From the NCBI GenBank assembly GCA_965246935.1, contig CBDFGC010000008.1, positions 659,018-723,017 of the forward strand: 64,000 nucleotides of DNA, in the 5' to 3' direction. A program made the translations under genes and the position numbers. The notes under the pieces were generated by a model. It saw only the letters and a list, made by a program, of their open reading frames with translations. It ran no database searches and was not told the DNA's origin. Origin of the DNA: JAZKFT01 sp965246935. Its GTDB lineage: Bacteria > Bacteroidota > Bacteroidia > Chitinophagales > Chitinophagaceae. Shown in pieces: positions 44,214-53,704 of the stretch. Numbering within the stretch: the first letter of the stretch is position 1; each line of letters begins with the position of its first letter.

Positions 44214-45323
44214 CTACACACTTAAAAACTGGCTCTGTATATACCCCATTACTGCTTTATAATCTTTTGTTTCTTCATATACTTTTAACTGGCGGTCGGC
44301 GCCGGTGCCTTGCTCCAGCATTTTGTGCACATACGCAAGGGCATGCCGGCTGCCTAACTGGTCCACTACATCATCCACAAAGTCCAGCAACTCATAAATC
44401 AGCACCCGGGTATTTACTTCGGTTTCCTTTCCAAAATCAATCATCGTACCATCGATACCATAGCGGCCTGCCCGCCATTTATTTTCCATGATCAGGGCAC
44501 GCTGGTACATAATAAAGTTCATATTCTGGTTGCGCAGCTTGTACAGTTTGGCGCAGATGGCCTGGAAAAGAGCAGCAATGGCAATGGTTTCGGCCACCGT
44601 CATTGGAACATCACATATTCTAAACTCTACGGTACCAAAAAAAGGATGCACCCGAAGATCCCACCAGATCTTTTTGGCATTGTCCACGCAATTGGTTTTT
44701 ATCAGCAGGTTCACGTAGCGGTCAAAAGCATCATAGCTTTCAAAATAGTCGGGTATACCTGTACGGGGAAACTTGTCGAATACTTTGGTACGATAGGATT
44801 TGTAACCGGTATGGCGGCCTTCCCAAAAAGGAGAGTTGGTACTCAAAGCATATACGTGTGGCAAAAAATAGCGGGCACTGTTGGCGATGTGCATAGCCAT
44901 CTCTTTATTTTCCATGCCTACATGTACATGCAAACCAAAAATAAGGTTACTGCGGGCTGCATCCTGCAGTTCATCTACAATCTGGTTGTAGCGGGCATGC
45001 TCGGTGATGAGCTGACTTTGCCATAGGCTGAACGGGTGCGTACCGCTGGCGCCAACGGCCAGGCCTAAGTCGCCGGCTATCTGGGCAATGTTGCCACGAA
45101 GTGCGGATACATCTTTAAACGCTTCATCAATATTATCGCAAATATCGGTGCCCACTTCTACCACAGCCTGGTGCATTTCGGCTTTTACCTTGTCTTTCAG
45201 AAACTTCTGGCCTTCGGTTACAATTTTTTGCTGATGGCTTTTCAGCTCTTTGGTTTCCGGATCTATTACCATGTATTCTTCCTCTACGCCCAGCGTAAAG
45301 TGCTTAAAGTTGAGTTGCGACAT
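44214..45323 (-). CDS. ybdK: Carboxylate-amine ligase, YbdK/GCS2 family
   Basis: The 369-residue protein is a glutamate-cysteine ligase type 2-like enzyme: FTLGVEEEYMVIDPETKEL at the N-terminus (metal/ATP-binding Glu pair), ASGTHPFSLW, IFGLHVHVGME and WWDLRVHPFFGTVEFRICD. YbdK proteins join an amino acid to a carboxylate with ATP; the physiological substrate is often not known. It lies in the housekeeping half of the window. The last 162 bp including the stop are duplicated at 43442-43603, with a toxin-antitoxin pair in between. Confidence 0.94.
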   Translation of the reverse strand: MSQLNFKHFTLGVEEEYMVIDPETKELKSHQQKIVTEGQKFLKDKVKAEMHQAVVEVGTDICDNIDEAFKDVSALRGNIAQIAGDLGLAVGASGTHPFSLWQSQLITEHARYNQIVDELQDAARSNLIFGLHVHVGMENKEMAMHIANSARYFLPHVYALSTNSPFWEGRHTGYKSYRTKVFDKFPRTGIPDYFESYDAFDRYVNLLIKTNCVDNAKKIWWDLRVHPFFGTVEFRICDVPMTVAETIAIAALFQAICAKLYKLRNQNMNFIMYQRALIMENKWRAGRYGIDGTMIDFGKETEVNTRVLIYELLDFVDDVVDQLGSRHALAYVHKMLEQGTGADRQLKVYEETKDYKAVMGYIQSQFLSV

Positions 45324-45700
45324 ATGAATGTGACAATTTGAAAATTAGCAAATTAGCAAATGCGTTAACGCATCACCATGTAGCTGGCTAATATCGTGAA
45401 TTATTGAATTGAGAAAGAGATTTTTTATTGTACAAAGGAATTTCCAAAAAGCAGTGATTATCGCCTTATCCCCTGCTGCTCTCCGGCGCCAGAATGTTAC
45501 AGTCCTGGGGTTGGGGGTGAGAGCGCCATTCAGGGACGGAATAGCTATTGAGCTACTTTCGGCGCTGGTAATAAACTCCGAATAGTATCAATCCGTTGTC
45601 CGTAGTTTGTCGTCCGTCGTATCTAATCAAATCATAAATCTCCACGGGTGTGAAATCCATTTCTGTATCATTGCACCAAATTTGCTAATTGTACCTGCGT
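45324..45700. other. 377-bp intergenic region
   Basis: This is the divergent promoter region between ybdK and the binding-protein gene. Near the ybdK start it carries a short tandem word repeat (aaattagc units at 45337-45360), also found in related form at 48537-48590. No gene was seen. Confidence 0.5.
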
Positions 45701-46909
45701 ATGAACCGACGATTAACTACTGCCCTGCTTCTTACGCTTATCTTCTTTTTTTCCGCCCGGGCACAAACGGATTCGGCTACAACCCCCGCACATTCAGGAC
45801 CCCGGCCTAAGGTAGGCATCTTTATTCCGCTATACCTGGATTCCGTTTTTACACCTTCCGGCACGTACCGGTACAGTACCAACATTCCTAAATATGTGTT
45901 GTCGGGCCTTGAATTTTACAGTGGTGTACGGCTGGCACTCGACTCACTACAGGATGCTGGTGCCGGTGTGGAAGTATTCGTAATTGATACAAAAGACAGA
46001 ACACGTACGTTGCAACAGGCGATTGATGAAGAAGTACCCAATGCAGCCTTATTAATTGGTATGGTTTCAGGAAAGGAAAGTGTCGGCGAACTCAGAACAT
46101 TGGCTGAAGCGGCCCATAAACATAACGTTCCATTCATCTCTGCCACTTACCCGAATGATGGCGGCATTACCGGCAACCCAAGCCTTGTTATCGTAAACTC
46201 TACACTTAAAAGCCATACCCTGGCTGTATATAAATACCTGCAGCGGAGCTATTATGATAACAATATTGTGGTATTTCGCAAGCCTGGTACGCAGGAAGAC
46301 AAAATGAAAGCAGCCTTAAATGAGGCTAATCAAAAAACAGGTGGCCTGCCGCTTAAAATGCAGGTAGTTGATTTACCGGATGATGCTACGATTGATGATA
46401 TTACCCCCTATCTGGACAGTACCCGTAAAAATGCTATTTACTGCGCTACCTTAGATATTGACTTTGGTACAAACCTGCTTCGCCGGCTTTCCAATCTCAA
46501 AGATCAATATACCACTACTGTTTTTGGCATGCCTACCTGGGATGGATTACCGCTGAACAAATCCGATTTTAAAGGAATAGAAGTAATTTACACTACGCCT
46601 TTTGTCACTGCTTCAGGAGCCAATCCACGGTTGGTAACCAGCCTTGCCAATAAATTTAAAGCACGCAGCCGAAGCCGTGCCAGTGATATGGTGTACCGTG
46701 GCTATGAAATTACCTTACGTTATATCTCCAACCTGCTTAGTCACATTGATCAGATTGTAGACCTGTCCGACATAGACGGAAAAGTTTTCTCTGATTTTGA
46801 TATTCAGCCCATTAAGCTGAGACCACAAAACGACCAGCCTGATTATTATGAAAACCGCAAGATTTATTTTATTAAGAAAGTTGATGGCATAGTGAAAGGG
46901 GTATATTAA
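45701..46909 (+). CDS. Periplasmic-binding-protein-like (type I fold) exported protein
   Basis: The ATG at 45701 gives 402 residues with a signal peptide (MNRRLTTALLLTLIFFFSARAQ). The body resembles type 1 periplasmic binding proteins of the branched-chain amino acid kind: KVGIFIPLYLDSVF, a long first helix (GVRLALDSLQ), ALLIGMVSGKE and PFISATYPND. No transporter gene is adjacent, so it may sense rather than import a ligand. A strong bidirectional terminator follows. Confidence 0.82.
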   Translation: MNRRLTTALLLTLIFFFSARAQTDSATTPAHSGPRPKVGIFIPLYLDSVFTPSGTYRYSTNIPKYVLSGLEFYSGVRLALDSLQDAGAGVEVFVIDTKDRTRTLQQAIDEEVPNAALLIGMVSGKESVGELRTLAEAAHKHNVPFISATYPNDGGITGNPSLVIVNSTLKSHTLAVYKYLQRSYYDNNIVVFRKPGTQEDKMKAALNEANQKTGGLPLKMQVVDLPDDATIDDITPYLDSTRKNAIYCATLDIDFGTNLLRRLSNLKDQYTTTVFGMPTWDGLPLNKSDFKGIEVIYTTPFVTASGANPRLVTSLANKFKARSRSRASDMVYRGYEITLRYISNLLSHIDQIVDLSDIDGKVFSDFDIQPIKLRPQNDQPDYYENRKIYFIKKVDGIVKGVY

Positions 46910-46926
46910 TAACCGTTTACAACATT

Positions 46927-46965
46927 AAAAAAGGCTGCTTCCAAAATCATGGAGCAGCCTTTTTT
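46927..46965. terminator. Bidirectional intrinsic terminator
   Basis: The stem aaaaaaggctgct / agcagcctttttt with a short loop has A and T runs on both sides and lies between two convergent genes. It should end transcription from both. Confidence 0.85.
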
Positions 46966-46991
46966 AATAAGCTTTATTACAAATAATCAGT

Positions 46992-47819
46992 TTATTTTTT
47001 TTCAAATAAATTATCAATCATCTGCTGATTGAAATGCTCAACCGGGTCGCCGGTAATGTTATGATAAACAGTACTGATAAAAATCATTTCGGCAGCACTG
47101 ATGATTGCAATAACGATATACACGCCTGCCATTGCCAATGCAATACCTGCAACCGGATGGATGAGTGAACCCAGAAAGAACAAAGGCAGACCTACGATAA
47201 TAATTCCTATAAACTGAACCAGGCCAAAACTGAACGATGCGGATATACTTTCGCCCCATTTCTGCTTCATCAATGCAGAAGACCGCTTAAAAGCAGAAAA
47301 GGGGTTTACGTTTTCATAAGCCATTACAGGTATTACAAAAAATGTTGCAATATTCCAGGCCACACCAATTAATCCGGTAATGATTTTGCCTAAGAAACCT
47401 ACATTTTCCTGTATGGCTTTTAGGATAGTGCCTACGGTAGCAGCGAACAAGGCCCACGAAAAAATAGTTCCGATACGGCTCAGGCTATATTGAATACCTG
47501 TTTTGATGTCCGCTTTTTCACCTTTAAAATATAGGTGCGTACAATGGATTAATGCCATATTGAAAAACACGACAATAAAATAATTGACGAAGTAAAACAA
47601 GAAGATCAGGGCATACTGGGTAACCGTTCCGTTCAAATTAATAGCTTTAAAATCCCAGGAGTTGGCAGCAAAAATGGTTACAATAAACGAGGCCATTACC
47701 AGCAACAAGGATATGCCCGATAAAATAGGGAACAGTACAAGCTGTTTATTTTCTTTCAGCACAGCGAAGCTGGTTTTGAAAAGGGAAAATCCATTAGATA
47801 GGCGGGAAAAGAAATTCAT
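46992..47819 (-). CDS. DUF6159-like polytopic membrane protein
   Basis: The 275-residue protein has about six membrane spans. It has the N-terminal pattern RLSNGFSLFKTSFAVLKENKQLVLFPILSG and a middle AYENVNPFSAFKRSSALMKQKWGE, both seen in DUF6159 proteins. The function is unknown. The frame is intact; it is converged upon by the binding-protein gene with a shared terminator. Confidence 0.85.
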   Translation of the reverse strand: MNFFSRLSNGFSLFKTSFAVLKENKQLVLFPILSGISLLLVMASFIVTIFAANSWDFKAINLNGTVTQYALIFLFYFVNYFIVVFFNMALIHCTHLYFKGEKADIKTGIQYSLSRIGTIFSWALFAATVGTILKAIQENVGFLGKIITGLIGVAWNIATFFVIPVMAYENVNPFSAFKRSSALMKQKWGESISASFSFGLVQFIGIIIVGLPLFFLGSLIHPVAGIALAMAGVYIVIAIISAAEMIFISTVYHNITGDPVEHFNQQMIDNLFEKK

Positions 47820-47885
47820 GCTTGTTTTTTTAGGGTTGGTTAGAAGATAAAGATAGATAGTCAGTTGTATAATTCATTATCATTT

Positions 47886-48314
47886 TTATGGCCTGAACCG
47901 GTCTGCATTCCTCACCATCTTCTCATCGGCACGGATACCACGCAGTGCCAGTATCAGAAAAATAAATACAACAATCGGCAAAACCACAACTGCTTTATAT
48001 CCGCCCGATTTAAATATTGGATCGCCGGCAAACCGGCTGCTGTTAAAATAGGCAAGTGCCGTTAAGCCGATGTCGGCAAGCAATGCCAGCCATACCAGTT
48101 TCATTTGTGCAGGCCTGTTTTTAAAAAGGAAAATAGCAAAAAAAGACAGGGCTGCTACTATTCCTATCACAATCATTAAGGAATAACTGCTGTTGGCTAA
48201 AAAATATTTGACGGTTCCGTTTTGCAAGGTTCCTCCGTACAGCGGCCACACAAACATTAATGCTGCACATACGGCAGCCAGCAGCAGCCAGACAGATTGT
48301 TTTCGTTGGATCAT
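47886..48314 (-). CDS. DUF4293 family membrane protein
   Basis: The 142-residue protein has four predicted membrane helices and the family's typical MIQRKQSVWLLLAAV start and RGIRADEKMVRNADRFRP end. DUF4293 is restricted mainly to Bacteroidota and has no known function. It lies alone between the DUF6159-like gene and glyA. Confidence 0.9.
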   Translation of the reverse strand: MIQRKQSVWLLLAAVCAALMFVWPLYGGTLQNGTVKYFLANSSYSLMIVIGIVAALSFFAIFLFKNRPAQMKLVWLALLADIGLTALAYFNSSRFAGDPIFKSGGYKAVVVLPIVVFIFLILALRGIRADEKMVRNADRFRP

Positions 48315-48579
48315 CTTAGTTTATAATTTAGTTATTAATCGTCAATCGTGAATGAGAACCGTGAATTGTTGATCACTATGGTTTGTAGGGCGTTACCCGC
48401 ATTGTTCATAGGGCGTTGCCCTATGCTAAAATATTGCCGTACGCCGCGGCGCACTAATACAATTGATTTTTCTGTATTCATTTGTATTTATTGCCTGTTG
48501 CTTATTGCCCGTTGCTATTTGTATTCATTGAGCAATCTTCTAATTTGCATATTTGCTAATTGTCACATTTGCAAATTTC

Positions 48580-49851
48580 CTAAAGTTCCGGGTACAGCGG
48601 AAAAGCCAGCATCCGGTCATTAATCTCTTGCTTAACATTGCTGATAACAGCTGCATCATCCGCATTCATCAGCACCTTATCAATAACATCGGCCACAAAC
48701 TGCATGTCAGCTTCTATCATGCCACGGGTAGTGATGGCTGGTACCCCAATGCGGATACCGGATGTTACGAAAGCACTTTTATCATCATATGGTACCATAT
48801 TTTTATTCAGCGTAATATCAGCCTGGCCCAACACCTGCTCCGCTTTTTTGCCACTAATGTTTTTGTTACGCAGGTCAATCAGGATTAAGTGATTATCGGT
48901 TCCGCCGCTAATAATGTGATACGCTTTATCAACAAAACATTTGGCAATAGCCTGTGCATTTTTCTGAACCTGGTGCTGGTAAGCGGTAAAATCATCCGTT
49001 AGTATTTCGCCAAACGAAATGGCTTTGGCAGCAATTACGTGTTCCAGCGGCCCGCCCTGCGTACCAGGGAAAACCGCCATGTCCAGCAGGTTACTCATCA
49101 TGCGCAGGTTGCCCTTATTATCTTTTAGCCCAAGCGGATTTTCGGAATCCTGTTTCATCAGTATCAAGCCGCCACGGGGGCCCCGTAAGGTTTTATGCGT
49201 AGTGGTGGTTACAACATGGCAATGCTCAAACGGATCGCTCAATAAATTTTTAGCAATCAGGCCGGCAGGGTGGGCAATATCAGCCATTACCAGGGCGCCT
49301 ACTTCGTCGGCCACTTTGCGAATGCGGGCATAATCCCAATCCCGGCTGTAGGCACTGGCTCCGCAAATAATTAATTTAGGTGTGTGCTCCCGAGCATTTT
49401 TCTCCAGCATCTCATAATCTACCAGGCCTTCCTCACGGGTAACACCATAAAATACCGCCTTGTAAATTTTGCCGCTGAAATTAACCGGGCTGCCGTGCGT
49501 AAGATGGCCGCCCATGCTTAAATCAAGCCCCAAAATGGTGTCGCCGGGTTGTAATAGTGCCAGCAGTACAGCCGCATTGGCCTGTGCTCCGCTATGGGGT
49601 TGCACATTGGCATATGCTACCTTGAAAATTTGCTTAGCCCTGTCGATAGCCAGTTGTTCTATTTCGTCAATTACCTCGCAGCCGCCATAGTAGCGGCGGC
49701 CAGGATAGCCTTCTGCATATTTATTGGTAGCTACACTGCCCATTGCTTTAATAACGGGCAGGCTGGCAAAGTTTTCACTTGCAATCAGTTCCAGGCCACG
49801 GCGCTGGCGTTGCAGTTCTTTGTGTAGCAGTTGAAAAATAATATCGTCCAT
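48580..49851 (-). CDS. glyA: Serine hydroxymethyltransferase
   Basis: The 423-residue protein is a full-length fold-type I PLP enzyme: LELIASENFASLPV near the N-terminus, YAEGYPGRRYYGGCEVID, MADIAHPAGLIA and the PLP-binding Lys in TTTHKTLRGPRGG. It converts serine and tetrahydrofolate to glycine and 5,10-methylene-tetrahydrofolate. It is a housekeeping gene; another serine-pathway gene, serC, lies 0.8 kb beyond its start. A short word-repeat spacer lies between its stop and 48537. Confidence 0.98.
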   Translation of the reverse strand: MDDIIFQLLHKELQRQRRGLELIASENFASLPVIKAMGSVATNKYAEGYPGRRYYGGCEVIDEIEQLAIDRAKQIFKVAYANVQPHSGAQANAAVLLALLQPGDTILGLDLSMGGHLTHGSPVNFSGKIYKAVFYGVTREEGLVDYEMLEKNAREHTPKLIICGASAYSRDWDYARIRKVADEVGALVMADIAHPAGLIAKNLLSDPFEHCHVVTTTTHKTLRGPRGGLILMKQDSENPLGLKDNKGNLRMMSNLLDMAVFPGTQGGPLEHVIAAKAISFGEILTDDFTAYQHQVQKNAQAIAKCFVDKAYHIISGGTDNHLILIDLRNKNISGKKAEQVLGQADITLNKNMVPYDDKSAFVTSGIRIGVPAITTRGMIEADMQFVADVIDKVLMNADDAAVISNVKQEINDRMLAFPLYPEL

Positions 49852-50000
49852 TCGTTTTTGTACAGTTTATGGCAAATATAGTTGCCTCATAATAAGTAGC
49901 AGCAACGGTTGCAGGTATAGTTTTTCAGCCCTGCCGGTATTTCAAAAAAAAATATGCAACAAATTTTGCTATGTGTATGCAACTTATCTATTTTTAGAGC

Positions 50001-50432
50001 ATGGCACTAAAACAAATTGACCACGGCACTCCCGAGTACAATATGATGATAAGCCTGCGGGATGAAATGCTGCGCCGGCCATTGGGCTTATCCTTTGTAA
50101 AAGAAGAACTGGATCGGGAAAAAGAGGATATTTTAATTGCAGCTTTTGATGATGATAAAATGCTGGGCTGCTGCCTGCTAACAGAAACCGGTTCACAAAC
50201 GGTACGTTTACGGCAAATGGCGGTACGCAACAGTTTGCAGGGAAAAGGCATTGGCGAATCTATCCTCCGGTTTGCCGAAACATTGGCACGGGATAAAGGG
50301 TACCGGAAAATAACGATGCACGCCCGTGTATCGGCCATTGGCTTTTACGAACGTTGCGGCTATAGAACCTGCAGTGAAGAATTTTTTGAAATAACCATAC
50401 CCCATAAAGTAATGGAAAAATGGGTGATATAA
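50001..50432 (+). CDS. GNAT-family N-acetyltransferase
   Basis: The 143-residue protein has the GNAT core: MLGCCLLTETGSQTVRLRQMAV, the acetyl-CoA-binding loop QGKGIGESILRF and the C-terminal ARVSAIGFYERCGYRTCSEEFFE. It should acetylate a small molecule or protein; the substrate is unknown. It is divergent from glyA, with the promoter region in 49852-50000. Confidence 0.94.
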   Translation: MALKQIDHGTPEYNMMISLRDEMLRRPLGLSFVKEELDREKEDILIAAFDDDKMLGCCLLTETGSQTVRLRQMAVRNSLQGKGIGESILRFAETLARDKGYRKITMHARVSAIGFYERCGYRTCSEEFFEITIPHKVMEKWVI

Positions 50433-50444
50433 AAGCCTCCCCAC

Positions 50445-50686
50445 TCATTCTCCCCTCCAACGGAGGGGAGATGCCCCTATGTAACAGCTCATCACAAAAT
50501 GTAACTGCGGGTTTAAAAGAACCAAATCTTCAAAATAAGGTTGTAGAAAATTCAAGTAGCTACTAACCCGTCCTCAAAAGCAATTTCACAAGGCTCAAAC
50601 AGTTTGAACCCGCCGGTAGCCAATAATATTGCAAGTTACACAGAGGCACTTCCTCTCCGTTGGAGAGGGAGCCGGAGGGTGAGGCT
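50445..50686. repeat. Palindromic intergenic repeat
   Basis: An arm with cccctccaacggaggggag...ccctatgtaac near 50450-50482 and an inverse arm gttacacagaggcac...ctccgttggagagg near 50635-50670 enclose about 150 bp. The module aggcacttcctctcc resembles one inside the nested 192-bp element at 38.7 kb. Confidence 0.65.
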
Positions 50687-51757
50687 TTATCCATACTTCT
50701 CAGCAAAATGCTGCATCACCTGCACCAGCACCTCCACATGGCTTAGTGGCAGCGCATTGTACAGGGATGCCCGAAAACCACCAACACTGCGATGGCCTTT
50801 AATCCCTACCATTCCTTCCTGTTTGCACAGTGCTAAAAAGGCTTCTTCTTTTTGCTTATCGTGTATTACAAACACAACGTTCATCCGGCTACGGTCTTCT
50901 TTAGCCACGGTTGGCGTAAATACCGGCAGGCTGTCTAACGTATCATATAGCAACCCCGCTTTTTGAACATTCAGCTTTTCAATAGCGGGTACGCCACCCA
51001 TGCTTTTGAGCCAGCGCAACGTAAGCATTGATACATAAATAGCAAATACCGGTGGCGTGTTCAGCATACTTCCATTGGCAATATGCTGCCGGTAATCCAT
51101 AATGGTAGGCAGGTTACGCGTTACTTTTCCCAGAATATCTTTTTTCAAGATCACCATATTTACGCCGGCTGCACCCATGTTTTTTTGTGCCCCGGCATAA
51201 ATGAGTGCAAACCGGTTAAAATCGGTTTGATAACTCATAATATCACTGCTCATATCACTTACCAGAGGTACGTTAGTTTGGGGTATGTCCCGCATCTCCG
51301 TTCCTTCAATGGTATTATTGGTTGTGTAATGGAAATAGGTAGCATCTGCCGGAATGGAATAGCCTTTGGGGATATAGGTATAATTTTTATCTTTAGAAGA
51401 TGCTACCACGTCCACCCTTCCAAACAGCTTTGCCTCCTTAATCGGTTTGCTGCCCCATACTCCGCAATCCAGGTAAGCAGCCGTATCCTGTTCGTTCAGC
51501 AGGTTCATCGGCACCTGCATAAATTGGGTACTGGCGCCGCCATGCAAAAAAAGCACTTCATGATCCTCATCCAGGTTCATTAATTCTTTCGCCAGCGCAA
51601 CGGCTTCATCCAGCACCGGCTGAAAAAGCGTAGCAGTTCGGTGGCCGATTTCTAAAATGGACAAACCGGTACCGTTAAAATCCAGTACTGCCTGTGCAGC
51701 CTGTTCAAATACTTCTTTTGGCAAAATACCCGGCCCTGCGTTGAAATTATAAACCAT
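50687..51757 (-). CDS. serC: Phosphoserine aminotransferase
   Basis: The 356-residue protein is a fold-type I PLP enzyme of the SerC type: FNAGPGILPKEVFEQA at the N-terminus, LFLHGGASTQFMQVPMNLL and the PLP-binding Lys in YAGAQKNMGAAGV. It makes phosphoserine from 3-phosphohydroxypyruvate and glutamate in serine synthesis, and a related step in vitamin B6 synthesis. It supplies the substrate pathway of the nearby glyA. Confidence 0.97.
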   Translation of the reverse strand: MVYNFNAGPGILPKEVFEQAAQAVLDFNGTGLSILEIGHRTATLFQPVLDEAVALAKELMNLDEDHEVLFLHGGASTQFMQVPMNLLNEQDTAAYLDCGVWGSKPIKEAKLFGRVDVVASSKDKNYTYIPKGYSIPADATYFHYTTNNTIEGTEMRDIPQTNVPLVSDMSSDIMSYQTDFNRFALIYAGAQKNMGAAGVNMVILKKDILGKVTRNLPTIMDYRQHIANGSMLNTPPVFAIYVSMLTLRWLKSMGGVPAIEKLNVQKAGLLYDTLDSLPVFTPTVAKEDRSRMNVVFVIHDKQKEEAFLALCKQEGMVGIKGHRSVGGFRASLYNALPLSHVEVLVQVMQHFAEKYG

Positions 51758-51790
51758 GTAAAGGATTGTTTGGGGCGCAAATATAGGTTC

Positions 51791-52793
51791 TCAATCACAC
51801 CCTTTTCCCTGCACCTTTCCACTACGCCAGGCTGCATCCAATGCATCAAATTCCTTCTGATCTTCCGGTGAAATGACCGTATTATTCAGTTGAGACAAAT
51901 CGGGCTGGCCGGCATTTACCCAGGCCGTGTACCAAAAGGAGGCAACGGAATAAATAGCCTGCCGCATGCGTCTTTCCACCATGCCGTTCAGGCATTGCTG
52001 ATAGGCGGAAGCGTATGCGGTTGAATACTGGCGGATGACTTTTCCGGCCCTGTCTTCAAAAGCAAATTTTTGCGAAGCCGGAAAACGGGCATTTAAGGTG
52101 GACTTCAGTGGTAAGTACCGTATCTGCGGCGGCAGCACTTTCCAGCACCCGTTTCCAGGTAAAGCTGCCGGGATTGTCAATATATACTGCTTTGCCAATG
52201 AAAAAATCATATCCCTGTTCGGCAAATAACTCCGGCACCCGGCTTTCCCAAAAAGCATGAATGCCTTTTTGGTTGGTGAGTTGGCCGTCGTGGTTGCTGC
52301 ACGCATGTAGCGGCACGTGTGCATCTGCTATATAATGCCCGATCTCAGCACTTAATTTTAAGATTTTTGCTTTATCCTTTTCCTTGAAAGCAGTGGTAAG
52401 GCGTTGCTCCATGATTTGCACCCACCAGGGCACAATGCCTTGTGCCAGCAGCGTGTCCTCCCCAAATTTGGCTACAGCGCTATCGTACCGGCGGGGCAGA
52501 TTGGCGTACGGATACTTCCCATAAAAATCAATATCGATATAATGGCGTGGCGCTTCGGCAGCAATGGCATAACGGCGTTTATCAGGATCAACAGCGTGTT
52601 CGCTTACGAATGCAATATTTGGTTTATACAATTGCAACATGGCAGGCGGCAACAGAAAAACAGCATAATAATTTATTTTCTGATGGGCATAAAAGCCCCA
52701 GGAAAAGGCGGGCGAGGTGAAAAGTAAAAAGGTAAAAGTAAAAAGGCAAAACCGGGTGGTGTGCTTCAAAAAACCAATCTTAGTTGCAGCCAT
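51791..52793 (-). pseudogene. Secreted zinc-dependent phospholipase C/nuclease-like protein, frameshifted
   Basis: The first part, from the ATG at 52793, has a signal peptide and a WGFYAHQKINYYAVFLLP start, then EAPRHYIDIDF, LSAEIGHYIADAHVPLHACSNHDGQ and GIHAFWE, with His and Asp as in zinc-dependent phospholipase C and S1/P1 nuclease folds. The frame breaks near 52100; the next frame continues the protein with LNARFPASQKFAFEDRAGK to 51791. A single-base indel would restore about 330 residues. It is either a recent pseudogene or a sequencing error. Confidence 0.75.
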
Positions 52794-52826
52794 TTTGGCC
52801 TTAATTTGAGTAGTTGATATTCTCAC

Positions 52827-52918
52827 TTTTTACTTTTTACTTTTTACTTTTTACTTTTTACTTTTTACTTTTTACTTATTACCTTTTTACTTTTCACTTT
52901 TTACTTATTACTTTTTAC
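52827..52918. repeat. Heptanucleotide tandem repeat (ctttttA units)
   Basis: About 12 near-identical units of actttttt type (cacttttt, tactttt, tacttat variants) run from 52827 to the stop codon of the DUF502 gene. It lies between that stop and the start of the phospholipase-like gene. Confidence 0.9.
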
Positions 52919-53524
52919 TTATTCCACTTCCACCACGCCGCCACTAATGGCAAACTTCAGTGCGTCGGCAGCGGGAACATCGGTAAGCAGCCTCACCTGG
53001 CTGGCTTTTACAAAAAAAAGATGCCCGGCTACCGCATAACTCTGCGGAACATACACCGTTACGTAATCAACGAAGCCAAATTGCTGTACATCTTCATTGG
53101 TTACAAACCCGATCTGCCATATTTCCGGGTTGTAAATGCTTACCATCACTGCTTTTTTGAAACGCCGCTTCTTGCCGGCAAATGCTTCGGAAAAATCTTT
53201 TACAAAAGAATAAATAATCTTAACGCCGGGTGTTTTTTCCAGCAGATGGCCTATAAAGCTAATCATGCGGCTTACTACAAAAAACGAACTGAGATAACCA
53301 ACCAATATAACAAAGCTGATAATAATGACAAAACCTAATCCTGGTATATAACGGGGCCGTGAACTGCCTGAAAACAAACTGTACAAAGGCAATAGCAAGG
53401 TGTCGATATTGATAAACAGCCAGTAAATAAAATACCCGGTTATAGCTACCGGCGCCAGTATGAGCAGGCCCTGAACCAGGTACTGGAGTGCTAATTTTAG
53501 GTAATCTTTTTTGCGAATCTCCAT
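52919..53524 (-). CDS. DUF502 family membrane protein
   Basis: The 201-residue protein has two membrane spans near the N-terminus (LVQGLLILAPVAITGYFIYWLF and GFVIIISFVILVGYLSSFFV) and a C-terminal domain with YVPQSYAVAGHLFFVKASQVRLL, as in DUF502 proteins. Function unknown. The stop codon is reached right at the edge of a heptamer repeat array. Confidence 0.93.
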   Translation of the reverse strand: MEIRKKDYLKLALQYLVQGLLILAPVAITGYFIYWLFINIDTLLLPLYSLFSGSSRPRYIPGLGFVIIISFVILVGYLSSFFVVSRMISFIGHLLEKTPGVKIIYSFVKDFSEAFAGKKRRFKKAVMVSIYNPEIWQIGFVTNEDVQQFGFVDYVTVYVPQSYAVAGHLFFVKASQVRLLTDVPAADALKFAISGGVVEVE

Positions 53525-53704
53525 TTTTAAGCCAAAGGTAATACATCACAATTTGGGGCAGTAGCTGCCAAATACACCGTTTTAAGAAAAGTGTTTGTGA
53601 ATAAAAATTTACAGACGGAAACTTAGGTTACGAAAAAAGTTTCCATAGTTTTACACTATAAAAAAATATTTCCGGGAGTTGAAAGGTTGGTGACTACGAA
53701 ATTT

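Noticed and set aside
51083..51583. Plus-strand open frame of 166 codons inside serC
   Set aside because: It is antisense to the intact serC coding sequence and has no recognisable domain.
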